Source: Acidobacteriota bacterium (GTDB taxonomy: Bacteria > Acidobacteriota > Vicinamibacteria > Vicinamibacterales > 2-12-FULL-66-21). From it: a stretch of DNA of 64,000 nt. The stretch spans positions 72,506-136,505 of the forward strand of contig JACPDI010000012.1 in NCBI GenBank assembly GCA_016184105.1, written 5' to 3'. Both the position numbers and the translations under genes were made by a program. The notes beneath the pieces are model-generated. The model did no database searches. It was given only the letters and a program-made list of their open reading frames with translations, and was not told where the DNA came from. The first letter of the stretch is position 1. The number at the start of each line of letters is the position of its first letter. This document shows, in pieces, positions 8,850 to 21,305 of this stretch.

Positions 8850-9656
8850 TTGCCTGCCCGCATCATCGCCGTCGCGAACCAAAAAGGTGGGGTCGGGAAA
8901 ACCACCACAGCCATTAACCTCGCAGCTTCATTGGCTTTAGCGGATCAGCGCGTGCTGCTCGTCGACCTGGATCCTCAATCGAACCTGACGAGCGGCGTCG
9001 GTCTGAAAGGGCAGTCGGGCGAGGCGGGGACGGTCTATGAAGCGCTCACCCAGGAGGACCACTTCTCCGATCCTCACGCCTTCATCATCCGCTCCACTGT
9101 CAAAGGCCTGGACCTTATTCCGGCCGACCGCAACCTGACGGGGGCCGAACTCGAGCTGGTGGCGCTCGATGCCCGGGAGTCCCGGTTGCGGCGATTGATG
9201 GAGGCGCTGCGCGGCGAGTACGACTACATCTTCATCGACAGCCCGCCCTCGCTCGGGTTGCTGACGCTGAACGCGCTCGTCGCGGCGGATGCCGTGCTCA
9301 TCCCGCTCAACTGCGAATACTTCGCGCTCGAAGGGCTCGCCGAGCTGGTCTCGACGCTGAAACGCGTGCGCGCCGCGTTGAATCCTGCGCTCGACATCGA
9401 GGGGGTTCTGCTCACGATGCACGACGAGCGCACGAACCTGGGCCAGCAGGTCGCGCGGGATATCCGCGGGTACTTCCAGGAGAAAGTGTTTCAGACCGTG
9501 ATCCCGCGCAACGTGCGGCTCGGCGAAGCGCCCAGCCACGGATTGCCCGTGATTCTGTACGACGTGAAATCGCGCGGCGCTGAAGCCTACCTCGCGCTCG
9601 CGCGCGAAGTGCTCGGACGCCGTGCGGCCGCGGCGCCGGCCAACGCCGCAAGGTAG
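8850..9656 (+). CDS. parA: Chromosome partitioning ATPase ParA/Soj
   Basis: 268 residues from a TTG codon. The deviant Walker A motif KGGVGKTT is at residues 12-19. Walker A', DYIFIDSPPSLG and NCEYFALEGL follow in family order. The N-terminus is short, as in Soj-type chromosomal ParA proteins that lack an extra DNA-binding domain. It forms nucleoid-bound ATP dimers that move ParB-parS complexes. parB follows after seven bases. Confidence 0.96.
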   Translation: MPARIIAVANQKGGVGKTTTAINLAASLALADQRVLLVDLDPQSNLTSGVGLKGQSGEAGTVYEALTQEDHFSDPHAFIIRSTVKGLDLIPADRNLTGAELELVALDARESRLRRLMEALRGEYDYIFIDSPPSLGLLTLNALVAADAVLIPLNCEYFALEGLAELVSTLKRVRAALNPALDIEGVLLTMHDERTNLGQQVARDIRGYFQEKVFQTVIPRNVRLGEAPSHGLPVILYDVKSRGAEAYLALAREVLGRRAAAAPANAAR

Positions 9657-9663
9657 CCGCACC

Positions 9664-10521
9664 ATGACTGAAAAGAGAGAACGCCACGCGCTCGGTCGCG
9701 GGTTGAGTGCGCTCATACCCGACGCGCCCGCGCCGGCGGCGCCGTCGGGCCGTCCCGCGGAAGTCGACATCGATCTCCTCGAGCCGAACACGTTCCAGCC
9801 ACGCGTTCACATGGACGACCAGCGGCTCGAGGAGCTTGCGCAGTCGATCCGCGCCAACGGCGTGATTCAGCCGATCGTCGCGCGCAAGCGCGATCGCGGC
9901 TACGAGATCATCGCCGGGGAGCGGCGGTGGCGGGCGGCGCAGCGCGCCGGCCTCTTGCGGGTGCCGGTCATCGTGCGCGACGTGCCGGACGAGAAGCTGC
10001 TCGAAGTGGCGCTCATCGAAAACATCCAGCGCGAGGACCTGAACGCCGTCGAGGAAGCGCGCGCCTACCAGCGGCTGTCGTCCGAGTTCAGGATGACGCA
10101 GGAGCAGATCGCGGGCGCCGTCGGAAAGGAGCGCTCGACGATTGCCAACGTGCTCCGGCTCCTCAAGCTCCCCGACGATGTGATCTCGCAGCTCTCGCGG
10201 GGCGACCTGACGATGGGACACGCGCGCGCGCTGCTCGGCATCGAGGACGCCGCCGCGCTGCGCCGCGCGGCGCGCGAGGTCGTCGAGCACAAGCTTTCCG
10301 TCCGCGACACCGAGCGGCTCGTGCGGCGCCTCACCGCGCCGGCGCCGAAACAGAAGAGCGACCGGGAGGCCGACGCCAACACGCGCGCCGCCGAGGAGAA
10401 GCTCCGGTTTGCGCTCGGCACGCGCGTGCGTATCCTGAGGAAGGGGCGCGGAGGGCGCGTGGAGATCGAGTTCAAGGACGAGGAGGAGCTGCAGAGGGTG
10501 TACGAGCGATTGACGGACTGA
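9664..10521 (+). CDS. parB: Chromosome partitioning protein ParB (CTP-dependent clamp)
   Basis: 285 residues from ATG 9664. The N-terminal ParA-interacting stretch (ALGRGLSALIPD) precedes the ParB/Srx domain with ENIQREDLNAVEEARAYQRL. The GERRWRAAQRAG nucleotide-binding motif lies near residue 85. The helix-turn-helix (MTQEQIAGAVGKERSTIANVLRLLKLP) recognises parS, and the C-terminal region would dimerise. Its partner ParA is immediately upstream and a parS site lies in the parA leader. Confidence 0.96.
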   Translation: MTEKRERHALGRGLSALIPDAPAPAAPSGRPAEVDIDLLEPNTFQPRVHMDDQRLEELAQSIRANGVIQPIVARKRDRGYEIIAGERRWRAAQRAGLLRVPVIVRDVPDEKLLEVALIENIQREDLNAVEEARAYQRLSSEFRMTQEQIAGAVGKERSTIANVLRLLKLPDDVISQLSRGDLTMGHARALLGIEDAAALRRAAREVVEHKLSVRDTERLVRRLTAPAPKQKSDREADANTRAAEEKLRFALGTRVRILRKGRGGRVEIEFKDEEELQRVYERLTD

Positions 10522-10549
10522 ATTCAGTCGGTTCGAGCCAGAGAGGATC

Positions 10550-11590
10550 ATGAAGAAACGCCTCACCGATTACGCCGCCTGCGCCGGTTGAGCGAGCAAA
10601 CTCGCCGCTGGCGAGCTCGCTCACGTGCTGAGCGGTCTGCCCGTTCCCGCCGATGAACGCGTCCTGGTCGACTTCAGGACCGCGGACGATGCGGGTGTGT
10701 ACGCGTGGCCAGGGGGACCGGCGCTCGTGCAGACCGTGGACTTCTTCACTCCGATCGTCGACGACCCCTACGTCTACGGGCAGATCGCCGCCGCAAACGC
10801 GGTGAGCGACATCTACGCGATGGGTGGACGGCCGCTCACCGCCCTCGCGATTGCCGGGTTCCCGCTCGCCGGCGGGCCGGACCCGGAAACGATCCAGGCC
10901 ATCTTCCGCGGCGGTTATGACAAGCTGCGCGAGGCTGGCGTGGTGCTCCTGGGCGGCCACACCGTGCAGGATCCGGAGATCAAGTTCGGGTACGCCGTCA
11001 CCGGCGAAATTGATCCCGCGCGCGTGCTCCGAAACGCCGGCGCGCGCGCCGGCGACGCGCTGCTGCTGACCAAGCCGCTCGGCACCGGCGTGATTTCCAC
11101 CGCGCTGAAGTTCAATCGAGCCGGCGAGGCGGCGGTCCGGGCGTCCATCGCCTCGATGACAACGCTGAACCGGGCGGCCGCGGACCTGCTCCGGGCGGCG
11201 GCGCCTGGCGTCGTGCACGCCTGCACGGACGTGACCGGATTCGGGCTGGTTGGCCACGGGTCGGAAATGGCGGCTGCGAGCCGCTGCACTCTGGTCCTGC
11301 AGGTGGGCGCGATTCCGCTGCTCGAAGGCGCGCTCGAGCTCGCGCCGAACAATGTGCCGGGTGGCGGGCGCGCGAACCGCGAATATTTCGGCAAGCGGGT
11401 CAGCGCCGCCTCAGCGAACGGTGCCCATCTGGCGCTCTTATATGACCCACAAACCTCGGGCGGGCTGTTGATTGCGGTCGAGCAGGGCGCGGAGCCGGCA
11501 ATGACCCGCCGTTTCGCCGATGCCGGAGTGCCTGTATGGCGCATTGGGCGCGTCGAAGAGGCGTCCGAGCACCTCGTGGCGGTGCGCTAA
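10550..11590 (+). CDS. selD: Selenide, water dikinase SelD, selenocysteine-containing (in-frame TGA)
   Basis: Makes selenophosphate from selenide and ATP. Read from ATG 10550, the frame is open for 346 residues except for one TGA at 10589-10591 (codon 14). The translation there is CAGUASK: the TGA codon aligns with the catalytic Cys17 and the following Lys17 with Lys20 of E. coli SelD. Downstream, glycine-rich AIR-synthase-fold motifs follow (VLLGGHTVQDPEIKFGYAVTG; CTDVTGFGLVGHGSEMA). A stop-respecting call would begin at GTG 10625 and lack the active site. A hairpin immediately after the TGA supports Sec insertion. AGAGG precedes the ATG with short spacing. selA, selB and selC are not in the window. 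Confidence 0.93.
10590..10622 (+). promoter_or_regulatory. Bacterial SECIS-like hairpin in selD
   Basis: Starting within the TGA codon, GAGCGAG (10590-10596) pairs with CTCGCTC (10616-10622). After a CAAA bulge, CTCGCC (10601-10606) pairs with GGCGAG (10610-10615) around a GCT loop. All 13 base pairs are Watson-Crick. The position directly 3' of the Sec codon, a bulge on the 5' arm and an apex about 16 bases after TGA fit the general layout of bacterial SECIS elements that recruit SelB. SelB binding is inferred. Confidence 0.8.
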
Positions 11591-11596
11591 GTATGG

Positions 11597-11602
11597 TATA
11601 AA
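11597..11602 (+). promoter_or_regulatory. Extended -10 promoter of the ATP synthase operon
   Basis: TGGTATAAAT contains an extended -10 element (TG at 11594-11595, TATAAA at 11597-11602). It lies just after the selD stop and about 50 bases before the first atp gene, so the operon probably has its own promoter. Confidence 0.45.
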
Positions 11603-11614
11603 TTGATGTTTTGT

Positions 11615-11638
11615 CCGGACGCGGACGAACCCGTCCGG
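11615..11638 (+). promoter_or_regulatory. Leader hairpin abutting the atp ribosome-binding site
   Basis: CCGGACG (11615-11621) pairs perfectly with CGTCCGG (11632-11638) around a 10-base loop. The 3' arm runs into the Shine-Dalgarno GGGAGGAG (11637-11644) of the first gene. It could modulate ribosome access or protect the mRNA 5' end. It has no T-tract, so it is not an intrinsic terminator. Confidence 0.35.
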
Positions 11639-11649
11639 GAGGAGAGTGA

Positions 11650-12075
11650 GTGCTTCCCGACCTGTCGGTGTTCTGGGTCATTTTTTTCGTGCTGCTGCTC
11701 GCGGCAATCGTCGACCGTCTGCTGCTTCGGCCGGTCACCCGCGTGATGCACCAGCGCGAGCAGGCGATCCGGTCGGCGCGGGAAATGGCCGACACGGCGG
11801 CGGCTCGAGCCGAGGCGGCGACGGCGGAGTTCGAGCAGCGAACGGCGGCCGCCCGCGGCGACGTGTACAAACAGATGGATGACATGCGGCGCGTCGCGCT
11901 CGAGCGCCGGCAGCACGTGCTGGCCGAGACGCGCGCCGAAGTCGAGAAAGCGGTGGCAGACGCTTCGGACCGTGTGAAGGCGGATGCCGAAGCGGCCCGC
12001 CAGAAGCTGCGCCGGGACGCGGAGTCGCTCGGAGCGGCGGCCGCCGAACGCATTCTCGGCCGGCAGGCTTCCTGA
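11650..12075 (+). CDS. atpF': F-type ATP synthase subunit b'
   Basis: 141 residues, GTG start behind a GGGAGGAG ribosome-binding site. A single membrane helix (SVFWVIFFVLLLAAIVDRLLL, residues 6-26) precedes a long Ala/Glu/Arg-rich amphipathic helix typical of the peripheral stalk. It pairs with the b subunit downstream. The presence of two different b-type subunits resembles photosynthetic bacteria, alphaproteobacteria and Acidobacteria. It opens the run b'-b-delta-alpha-gamma-beta-epsilon. Confidence 0.88.
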   Translation: MLPDLSVFWVIFFVLLLAAIVDRLLLRPVTRVMHQREQAIRSAREMADTAAARAEAATAEFEQRTAAARGDVYKQMDDMRRVALERRQHVLAETRAEVEKAVADASDRVKADAEAARQKLRRDAESLGAAAAERILGRQAS

Positions 12076-12089
12076 ACCCCAATCGCAGG

Positions 12090-12775
12090 ATGATCGTGCA
12101 CCTTCGCAGAATCCTCTTCACGTGTGTCGTGATCCTCTCTGCAGTCGCGGCGAGCGCCGGCGCGGCGCCGGCCGCGCAGGCGCATCAGCCCGCGCCGGCC
12201 GCCGAGCACGCGTCCCCGCCCGAGCAGCACGGCCAGCCCGCCGGAGCCGTCGTGGAAGGCGCAGCCGCCGAAGGCCATGCGGCGGAAGGGGAGCACGCGG
12301 AAGGGATCTGGCCCACCATCGCGCGGCTCGCGAACTTCGCGATCCTCGCCGGCATCCTCGCGTACTTCCTGCGCTCGCCGATCGCGAGCTATCTCGCGTC
12401 GCGCGGCGAGCAGATTCGCAGCGAGCTGGTGAACGCGTCCGAGCTGCGCCGGCGGGCGGAAACGCAGCTCGCGGAAATCGAACGGAAGATGGCGGCCCTG
12501 CCCGGCGAGCTCGAGGCGCTCCGGCAGCGCGGCGCCGCGGACGTGGCCGCCGAGGAGGCGCGGATCCGGGCGGCCGCCGAGGCCGACCGCGAGCGGCTGC
12601 TCGAGCACATGCGCCGCGATGTCGACATGCAGGTGCGCATCGCGCGTCGCGCGCTGATGAACGAGGCGGCGGAGCTGGCCACCGGAGTCGCCCGCCGCCG
12701 CATCGAGAAGACGATCACCCCGGACGATCAGATGCGACTGCTCGATCGCTACACGACACAACTCGGGGGCGCCCG

Positions 12776-12779
<4 letters not shown>
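12090..12779 (+). CDS. atpF: F-type ATP synthase subunit b with signal peptide and His-rich N-terminal extension
   Basis: 229 residues, well over the usual 155-170. The extra length is N-terminal. A probable signal peptide (RRILFTCVVILSAVAASAGA) is followed by about 45 residues rich in Ala, Glu, His and Pro. The canonical membrane helix (IARLANFAILAGILAYFL) comes next, near residue 77, then the stalk coiled coil. If the first helix is cleaved, the extension would face the periplasm; if retained, the subunit spans the membrane twice. The stop overlaps atpH by four bases (ATGA). Confidence 0.88.
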
Positions 12780-17168
<4,389 letters not shown>

Positions 17169-17187
17169 CCGACGAAAAAAAAAGACG

Positions 17188-17619
17188 ATGGCTGTTCCGC
17201 GCATACCGGAGTCGTTGACGCTCGAGATCGTGACGCCCGATCACGCGATCGCGCACGATCAGGTGGACGAAGTCGAGATTCCCGGCGCCGACGGGTACTT
17301 CGGCGTCCTCCCCGGTCACACGCCGCTGCTCGCGGCCCTGCAGGTCGGCGTGCTCTGGTACCGCAAGGGGGAGGAGAAGTCTTACCTGGCCCTGGCGTTC
17401 GGCTTCGCCGAGGTGATGCCGGATCGTGTCACCATCCTCGCGCAAGTGGCGGAGCGAGCGGAGGACATCGATGTATCGCGCGCGCACGGCGCCCGCGCGC
17501 GCGCCGAGCAGCGGCTGGGCAAACCGTCATCGGACGTGGACATGGAGCGCGCGCGCGTCGCGCTGCTCAAATCGCTGGCGCGACTGCAGGTTTCCGGCAA
17601 AGCCCGGATCCGGGCCTGA
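17188..17619 (+). CDS. atpC: F-type ATP synthase subunit epsilon
   Basis: 143 residues. The beta-sandwich domain contains VDEVEIPGADGYFGVLPGHTPLL, a clear epsilon signature, followed by a C-terminal helical hairpin (RARAEQRLGKPSSDVDMERARVALLKSLARLQV). It couples gamma to the c-ring and can inhibit ATP hydrolysis. An oligo-A stretch (17175-17183) precedes the ATG. It ends the atp run; no a or c subunit gene is in the window. Confidence 0.95.
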   Translation: MAVPRIPESLTLEIVTPDHAIAHDQVDEVEIPGADGYFGVLPGHTPLLAALQVGVLWYRKGEEKSYLALAFGFAEVMPDRVTILAQVAERAEDIDVSRAHGARARAEQRLGKPSSDVDMERARVALLKSLARLQVSGKARIRA

Positions 17620-17622
17620 CGC

Positions 17623-18384
17623 ATGCGCGTGTCGTGGGCGGCGCTCTCCGATCCGGGCCTGCGGCGTGACGTCAACGAGGACACGTGGTGCGCCCGGCCG
17701 GACATCGGCCTGTTCGTCGTGGCGGATGGCATGGGGGGGCATGCGGCCGGCGAGGTGGCCTCGCGCGTCGCGGTCGAGGCGATCGAGGAATTCGCCCGCG
17801 AGAGCGCCGCGGCCGACCGTCATCGCACCTGGCCGTTTCCGTACGACCCGGCGATCTCGCTGAACGGGAACCGTCTGAAGTCGGCGTTCCGCATTGCGAA
17901 CCGCCGGATCGCGGCCACGTCGGCCGGCGCCAGCGAGCTGCGCGGCATGGCGACGACGGCGTGCGGTGTGCTCGTGGGGAACGGCGCCGTGTCGGTTGCC
18001 CACGTCGGCGACAGCCGTGTCTACCTGCTGCGCGGCGGCGAGCTGCGACAGGTGACGATCGATCATTCCTGGGTGGAGGAGCAGGTTCGCGCCGGCGTGA
18101 TGGACGCGCATGCCGCGCGGCAGCACCCCTGGCGCAACGTGGTCACGCGGGCGCTGTCTGGCGGCGACGATCCGGAGGCCGACGTGGCCGACCTGCCGCT
18201 GCAGCCCGGCGATCGCCTCCTGCTCTGCTCGGACGGCCTGAGCGGCGTCGTGCCGCACGACGAGATCGCCGCGCGGCTCGGCGCGGAAGGGGCGCTCGAG
18301 GGGGTGTGCGCCTCGCTGATCGAGGCGGCCAACGCGGCAGGAGGGCCCGACAACATCACCGCGCTCGTACTCGATGTTTCATAA
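17623..18384 (+). CDS. PP2C-family serine/threonine protein phosphatase (Stp1/PrpC-like)
   Basis: 253 residues. Metal-binding motifs are in order: RRDVNEDTW near 15, VADGMGGHAAGEVAS near 33, AHVGDSRVYLLR near 127, CSDGLSGVV near 205 and GGPDNITALVLDV at the end. Such phosphatases oppose Hanks-type kinases. It starts three bases after atpC and its last 11 bases overlap the next gene (wzm), so it is wired between energy metabolism and polysaccharide export. No partner kinase is in the window. Confidence 0.92.
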   Translation: MRVSWAALSDPGLRRDVNEDTWCARPDIGLFVVADGMGGHAAGEVASRVAVEAIEEFARESAAADRHRTWPFPYDPAISLNGNRLKSAFRIANRRIAATSAGASELRGMATTACGVLVGNGAVSVAHVGDSRVYLLRGGELRQVTIDHSWVEEQVRAGVMDAHAARQHPWRNVVTRALSGGDDPEADVADLPLQPGDRLLLCSDGLSGVVPHDEIAARLGAEGALEGVCASLIEAANAAGGPDNITALVLDVS

Positions 18385-19171
18385 CCTGCGAGAGCTGCCG
18401 CGATACCGGGGCCTCATCCAGAGCCTCGTGGCGCGCGAGTTGAAAGCGCGCTACCGCGGATCGGTGCTCGGGTTCTTCTGGTCCTTCATCAACCCGCTCC
18501 TGCTGCTGCTCATCTACTCTTTTGTCTTCACCTTCGTAATCCCGGCGCGGTCGCCCGGGCACGAGCCGTACGCGCTGTTCATGTTCTGCGGCATCCTGCC
18601 CTGGACGTGGTTCTCGGCGTCGCTGCTGGAATCCTCGAACGTCCTGATCTCGGGTGGCAACCTGATCAAAAAGGTGCTCTTCCCCGCCGAGATCCTTCCC
18701 ATCGTCAGCGTCAGCGTGCTGGCGAACATGGTGCATTTCTTCTTCGGGTTGCCCATCCTCGCCGCGTTCCTGGTGTACTACCGGATGCCGCTCCAGCCGT
18801 CCGAGCTGGCCTGGTTTCCCGTTGTGGTCTTCGTGCAGCTGCTTCTCACGCTCGGCCTTGCCCTGTTCCTCTCGGCACTGACCGTCCATTTCCGCGACCT
18901 GCGCGACATCCTGTCGAACGTGCTGACGTTCTGGTTCTTCGCGACCCCGATTATTTACCCGATGCTGCTCGCACCGCCGCGGGCGCAGCGGTGGCTCAAC
19001 GCGAACCCGTTCACCCATCTCGCCATCTCGTACCAGGAGATCCTGTTCTACGAGGGCCCGTTCGGCCATTGGCGATGGCTGCTGGCGCTGCTCGTGGCAT
19101 CCGCCGCCCTGTTCCTGTTCGGGTACTTCATCTTCGATCGGCTGCGCGACTCCTTTGCGGAGGAGGTCTGA
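18374..19171 (+). CDS. wzm: ABC-2 type polysaccharide/O-antigen exporter permease (Wzm-like)
   Basis: 265 residues with about six membrane helices. The N-terminus LVARELKARYRGSVLGFFWSFINPLLLLLIY is the typical TagG/KpsM/Wzm cytoplasmic elbow and first helix; the C-terminus ends FDRLRDSFAEEV. It pairs with the Wzt ATPase six bases downstream to export a lipid-linked polysaccharide across the inner membrane. Which glycan it carries cannot be read from the sequence. Confidence 0.9.
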   Translation: MFHNLRELPRYRGLIQSLVARELKARYRGSVLGFFWSFINPLLLLLIYSFVFTFVIPARSPGHEPYALFMFCGILPWTWFSASLLESSNVLISGGNLIKKVLFPAEILPIVSVSVLANMVHFFFGLPILAAFLVYYRMPLQPSELAWFPVVVFVQLLLTLGLALFLSALTVHFRDLRDILSNVLTFWFFATPIIYPMLLAPPRAQRWLNANPFTHLAISYQEILFYEGPFGHWRWLLALLVASAALFLFGYFIFDRLRDSFAEEV

Positions 19172-19176
19172 CGCCC

Positions 19177-20556
19177 ATGCCGAAGGCCGGAAGCGGAATG
19201 GCAAACGCCATCGAAGTTCGCGACGTGACGAAAGTGTACCGGCGTTACGGCCACCGCCGGCAGTTCGCCACGCTCAAGAGCGCGTTGCTGTCGGGAAGCC
19301 TGATCCGGGACCTGCGCCCCGACGAGACGTTCACCGCGGTCAGTCACGTGTCGTTCGATGTCGCCAGGGGCAGCACGTTCGGCGTGGTCGGCAGGAACGG
19401 TTCCGGGAAGAGCACGATGCTGAAGCTCGTGGCGGGCATCTCGAAACCGACCGGGGGGGACGTCCGCGTCCAGGGCCGCATCTCGGCGCTGATCGAGCTG
19501 GGCGCCGGGTTCCACCCGGAGATTTCCGGCCGTGAGAACGTCTTCATCAACGGCATCATGCTCGGGCTCTCGAAGCGGGAGGTCGCACGCCGTTTCGACG
19601 AGATCGTGGAGTTCGCCGAACTGCGCGAGTTCATCGATGCGCCGGTGAAGACCTACTCCTCCGGCATGTACATGCGCCTCGGCTTCGCCGTCGCCATCCA
19701 CGTGGATCCCGACGTGCTCCTGGTGGACGAGGTGCTGGCCGTCGGCGACGAGGGCTTCACGCACAAGTGCCTCGACAAGTTCGCCGAGTTCAAGCGCCGC
19801 GGGAGGACGATTCTGCTCGTGACCCACTCCCTCAACCTCGTGGAGCGGTTTTGCGACGAGGCGCTGTGGCTCGACGCCGGAGCCGTGCGCGCGCAGGGGG
19901 ATCCCAGGCGGGTCGTCGACAGCTACATCAGGGACGTGGAACACAGCGAGGAAGCGCACCTGGCGGCCTCCGACTCGAGAGCGCACGACGCCATCGCGGC
20001 GTCAGCCCCGGCCGAGACGGCCGCCTCCCCGTCTCCGGCCGGCGAGCCAGCTGAGGCCGACGACCGGGCCGTGCGCAGCATGTACGACGCGGCCGAGGGA
20101 CGCTGGGGCTCGCGTGAAGTCGAGATCACCGACGTGCGGCTCACGACTCGTGGCGGAGAGGCCCGGCACGTGTTCGAGAGCGGCGAACCGCTGTCGATCA
20201 CGATGTCCGTTCGCGCGTCGCGTCAAATCGACGACGTCGTGTTCGGCATCGGCATCTACACGGCCGACGGGATTTTCTGTTACGGCACGAACACCGGCAT
20301 CGATGGCCTCGACGTCGCCCCCTTCTCCGGCGAAGGGACGATCACCCTCGATCTTCCGAGGCTCGAACTCACGCAGCGCACCTACAAGCTGGACGTTGCC
20401 GCGCACCGGCGCGACGGCCGGAACTACGACTATCACCGTCTCCTCTACACGTTCCGCGTCAAATCACGGACGCTGGACGTCGGCATCTACCGCCCGGCGC
20501 ACTCGTGGCGCTTTTCACCGAATATCGTCGTGATCAAGGCGCCGGACGCCCGGTAA
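19177..20556 (+). CDS. wzt: ABC transporter ATPase with C-terminal carbohydrate-binding domain (Wzt-like)
   Basis: 459 residues from ATG 19177, chosen because AGGAGGT lies at ideal distance; ATG 19198 is the alternative. The ATPase has Walker [10 protein letters not shown] (about 71-79), signature [12 protein letters not shown] and Walker [17 protein letters not shown]. After a low-complexity Ala/Pro/Glu linker (about 265-300), a C-terminal beta-sandwich (about 305-455) resembles the Wzt-C domain that reads the glycan's non-reducing-end cap. That suggests a capped O-antigen-like polymer. Confidence 0.9.
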   Translation: MPKAGSGMANAIEVRDVTKVYRRYGHRRQFATLKSALLSGSLIRDLRPDETFTAVSHVSFDVARGSTFGVVGRNGSGKSTMLKLVAGISKPTGGDVRVQGRISALIELGAGFHPEISGRENVFINGIMLGLSKREVARRFDEIVEFAELREFIDAPVKTYSSGMYMRLGFAVAIHVDPDVLLVDEVLAVGDEGFTHKCLDKFAEFKRRGRTILLVTHSLNLVERFCDEALWLDAGAVRAQGDPRRVVDSYIRDVEHSEEAHLAASDSRAHDAIAASAPAETAASPSPAGEPAEADDRAVRSMYDAAEGRWGSREVEITDVRLTTRGGEARHVFESGEPLSITMSVRASRQIDDVVFGIGIYTADGIFCYGTNTGIDGLDVAPFSGEGTITLDLPRLELTQRTYKLDVAAHRRDGRNYDYHRLLYTFRVKSRTLDVGIYRPAHSWRFSPNIVVIKAPDAR

Positions 20557-21038
20557 TGGAGCCTCCTGCCGTGAGCGAGGCGGAGGCCGCCGAGCTGGTG
20601 CACCGATGGCGGAACGAGGGACGGCGGGTGGTCTTCACCAACGGCGTCTTCGACATCCTGCATCCGGGCCACCTGCGCTACCTGCAGGCGGCACGGGCGG
20701 AAGGCGATGCGCTGGTCGTGGCGGTGAACTCGGACCGATCCGTGCGCGCGAACAAGGGGCCGTCGCGGCCGGTCAACGCGGAGCAGGAGCGCGCCGAGGT
20801 CCTCGCCGCGCTCGCCTGTGTCGATGCCGTCGTGATTTTCGATGAAGAAACGCCGGAAGCGATCGTCCGCCGGCTGCAGCCCGACATCCTCGTCAAGGGA
20901 GCGGACTGGCCGGCGGATCACATCGTCGGCCGCGACACCGTCGAGGCCCGCGGCGGACGCGTGGTGCGGATGCCGGTGGAGAAAGGCTTCTCCACCAGCG
21001 CGATCATCGAGCGCGTGCGGCGTCTTCCCCGTCCTTGA
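20556..21038 (+). CDS. rfaE2: D-glycero-beta-D-manno-heptose 1-phosphate adenylyltransferase (RfaE2/HldE C-terminal type)
   Basis: 160 residues, ATG embedded in the wzt stop (TAATG). It has the nucleotidyltransferase motif [18 protein letters not shown] (HxGH) near residue 27 and the downstream [16 protein letters not shown] and [13 protein letters not shown] segments. It makes ADP-heptose for the lipopolysaccharide inner core. The kinase half found in E. coli HldE is absent, so a separate HldA-type kinase is expected elsewhere. Its place after wzm-wzt supports an LPS-related role. Confidence 0.9.
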   Translation: MEPPAVSEAEAAELVHRWRNEGRRVVFTNGVFDILHPGHLRYLQAARAEGDALVVAVNSDRSVRANKGPSRPVNAEQERAEVLAALACVDAVVIFDEETPEAIVRRLQPDILVKGADWPADHIVGRDTVEARGGRVVRMPVEKGFSTSAIIERVRRLPRP

Positions 21039-21198
21039 TCGCGCGCTCGATTTGCGAGACCACGCTCGGCGGGAAGAGCATCGTGTTGTGCTCCTTCCGC
21101 GCGTGGATCTCGGCCTTCTCGAGGACCTCGTCGGAGTCCTTGCCCGTGATGACGGCGTTACAGCCGGGCATCACGTCACCACAGCGAAGCACCTTCAT
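21004..21198 (-). CDS. DUF1059 family small protein
   Basis: 64 residues. The sequence [21 protein letters not shown] with [15 protein letters not shown] matches the DUF1059 pattern (a conserved Lys-Leu-Arg-Cys start, a second Cys, and an A-x-HA-x-x-H segment). Function is unknown. It is convergent with rfaE2, overlapping its end by 35 bases, and divergent from mfd. Confidence 0.8.
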   Translation of the reverse strand: MKVLRCGDVMPGCNAVITGKDSDEVLEKAEIHARKEHNTMLFPPSVVSQIERAIKDGEDAARAR

Positions 21199-21264
21199 GG
21201 TTCTCCCCCCTGTCGAAGATGGCCGCCTGAGGGAGATCTTACGCCTGTCCGGGCTCGACCGGCG

Positions 21265-21273
21265 TGATAAAAT
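21265..21273 (+). promoter_or_regulatory. Extended -10 promoter upstream of mfd
   Basis: TGATAAAAT (TG at 21265-21266, TAAAAT at 21268-21273) is an extended -10 box 33 bases before the mfd GTG. No convincing -35 is needed with an extended -10 element. Confidence 0.45.
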
Positions 21274-21305
21274 GAAGGGTTCGCGACCTTGAAACGGGCT
21301 CGGCC

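Noticed and set aside
10625-11590. SelD starting at GTG 10625
   Set aside because: It lacks the catalytic Sec/Cys and Lys and the ATP-site N-terminus; the upstream frame with the TGA restores both.
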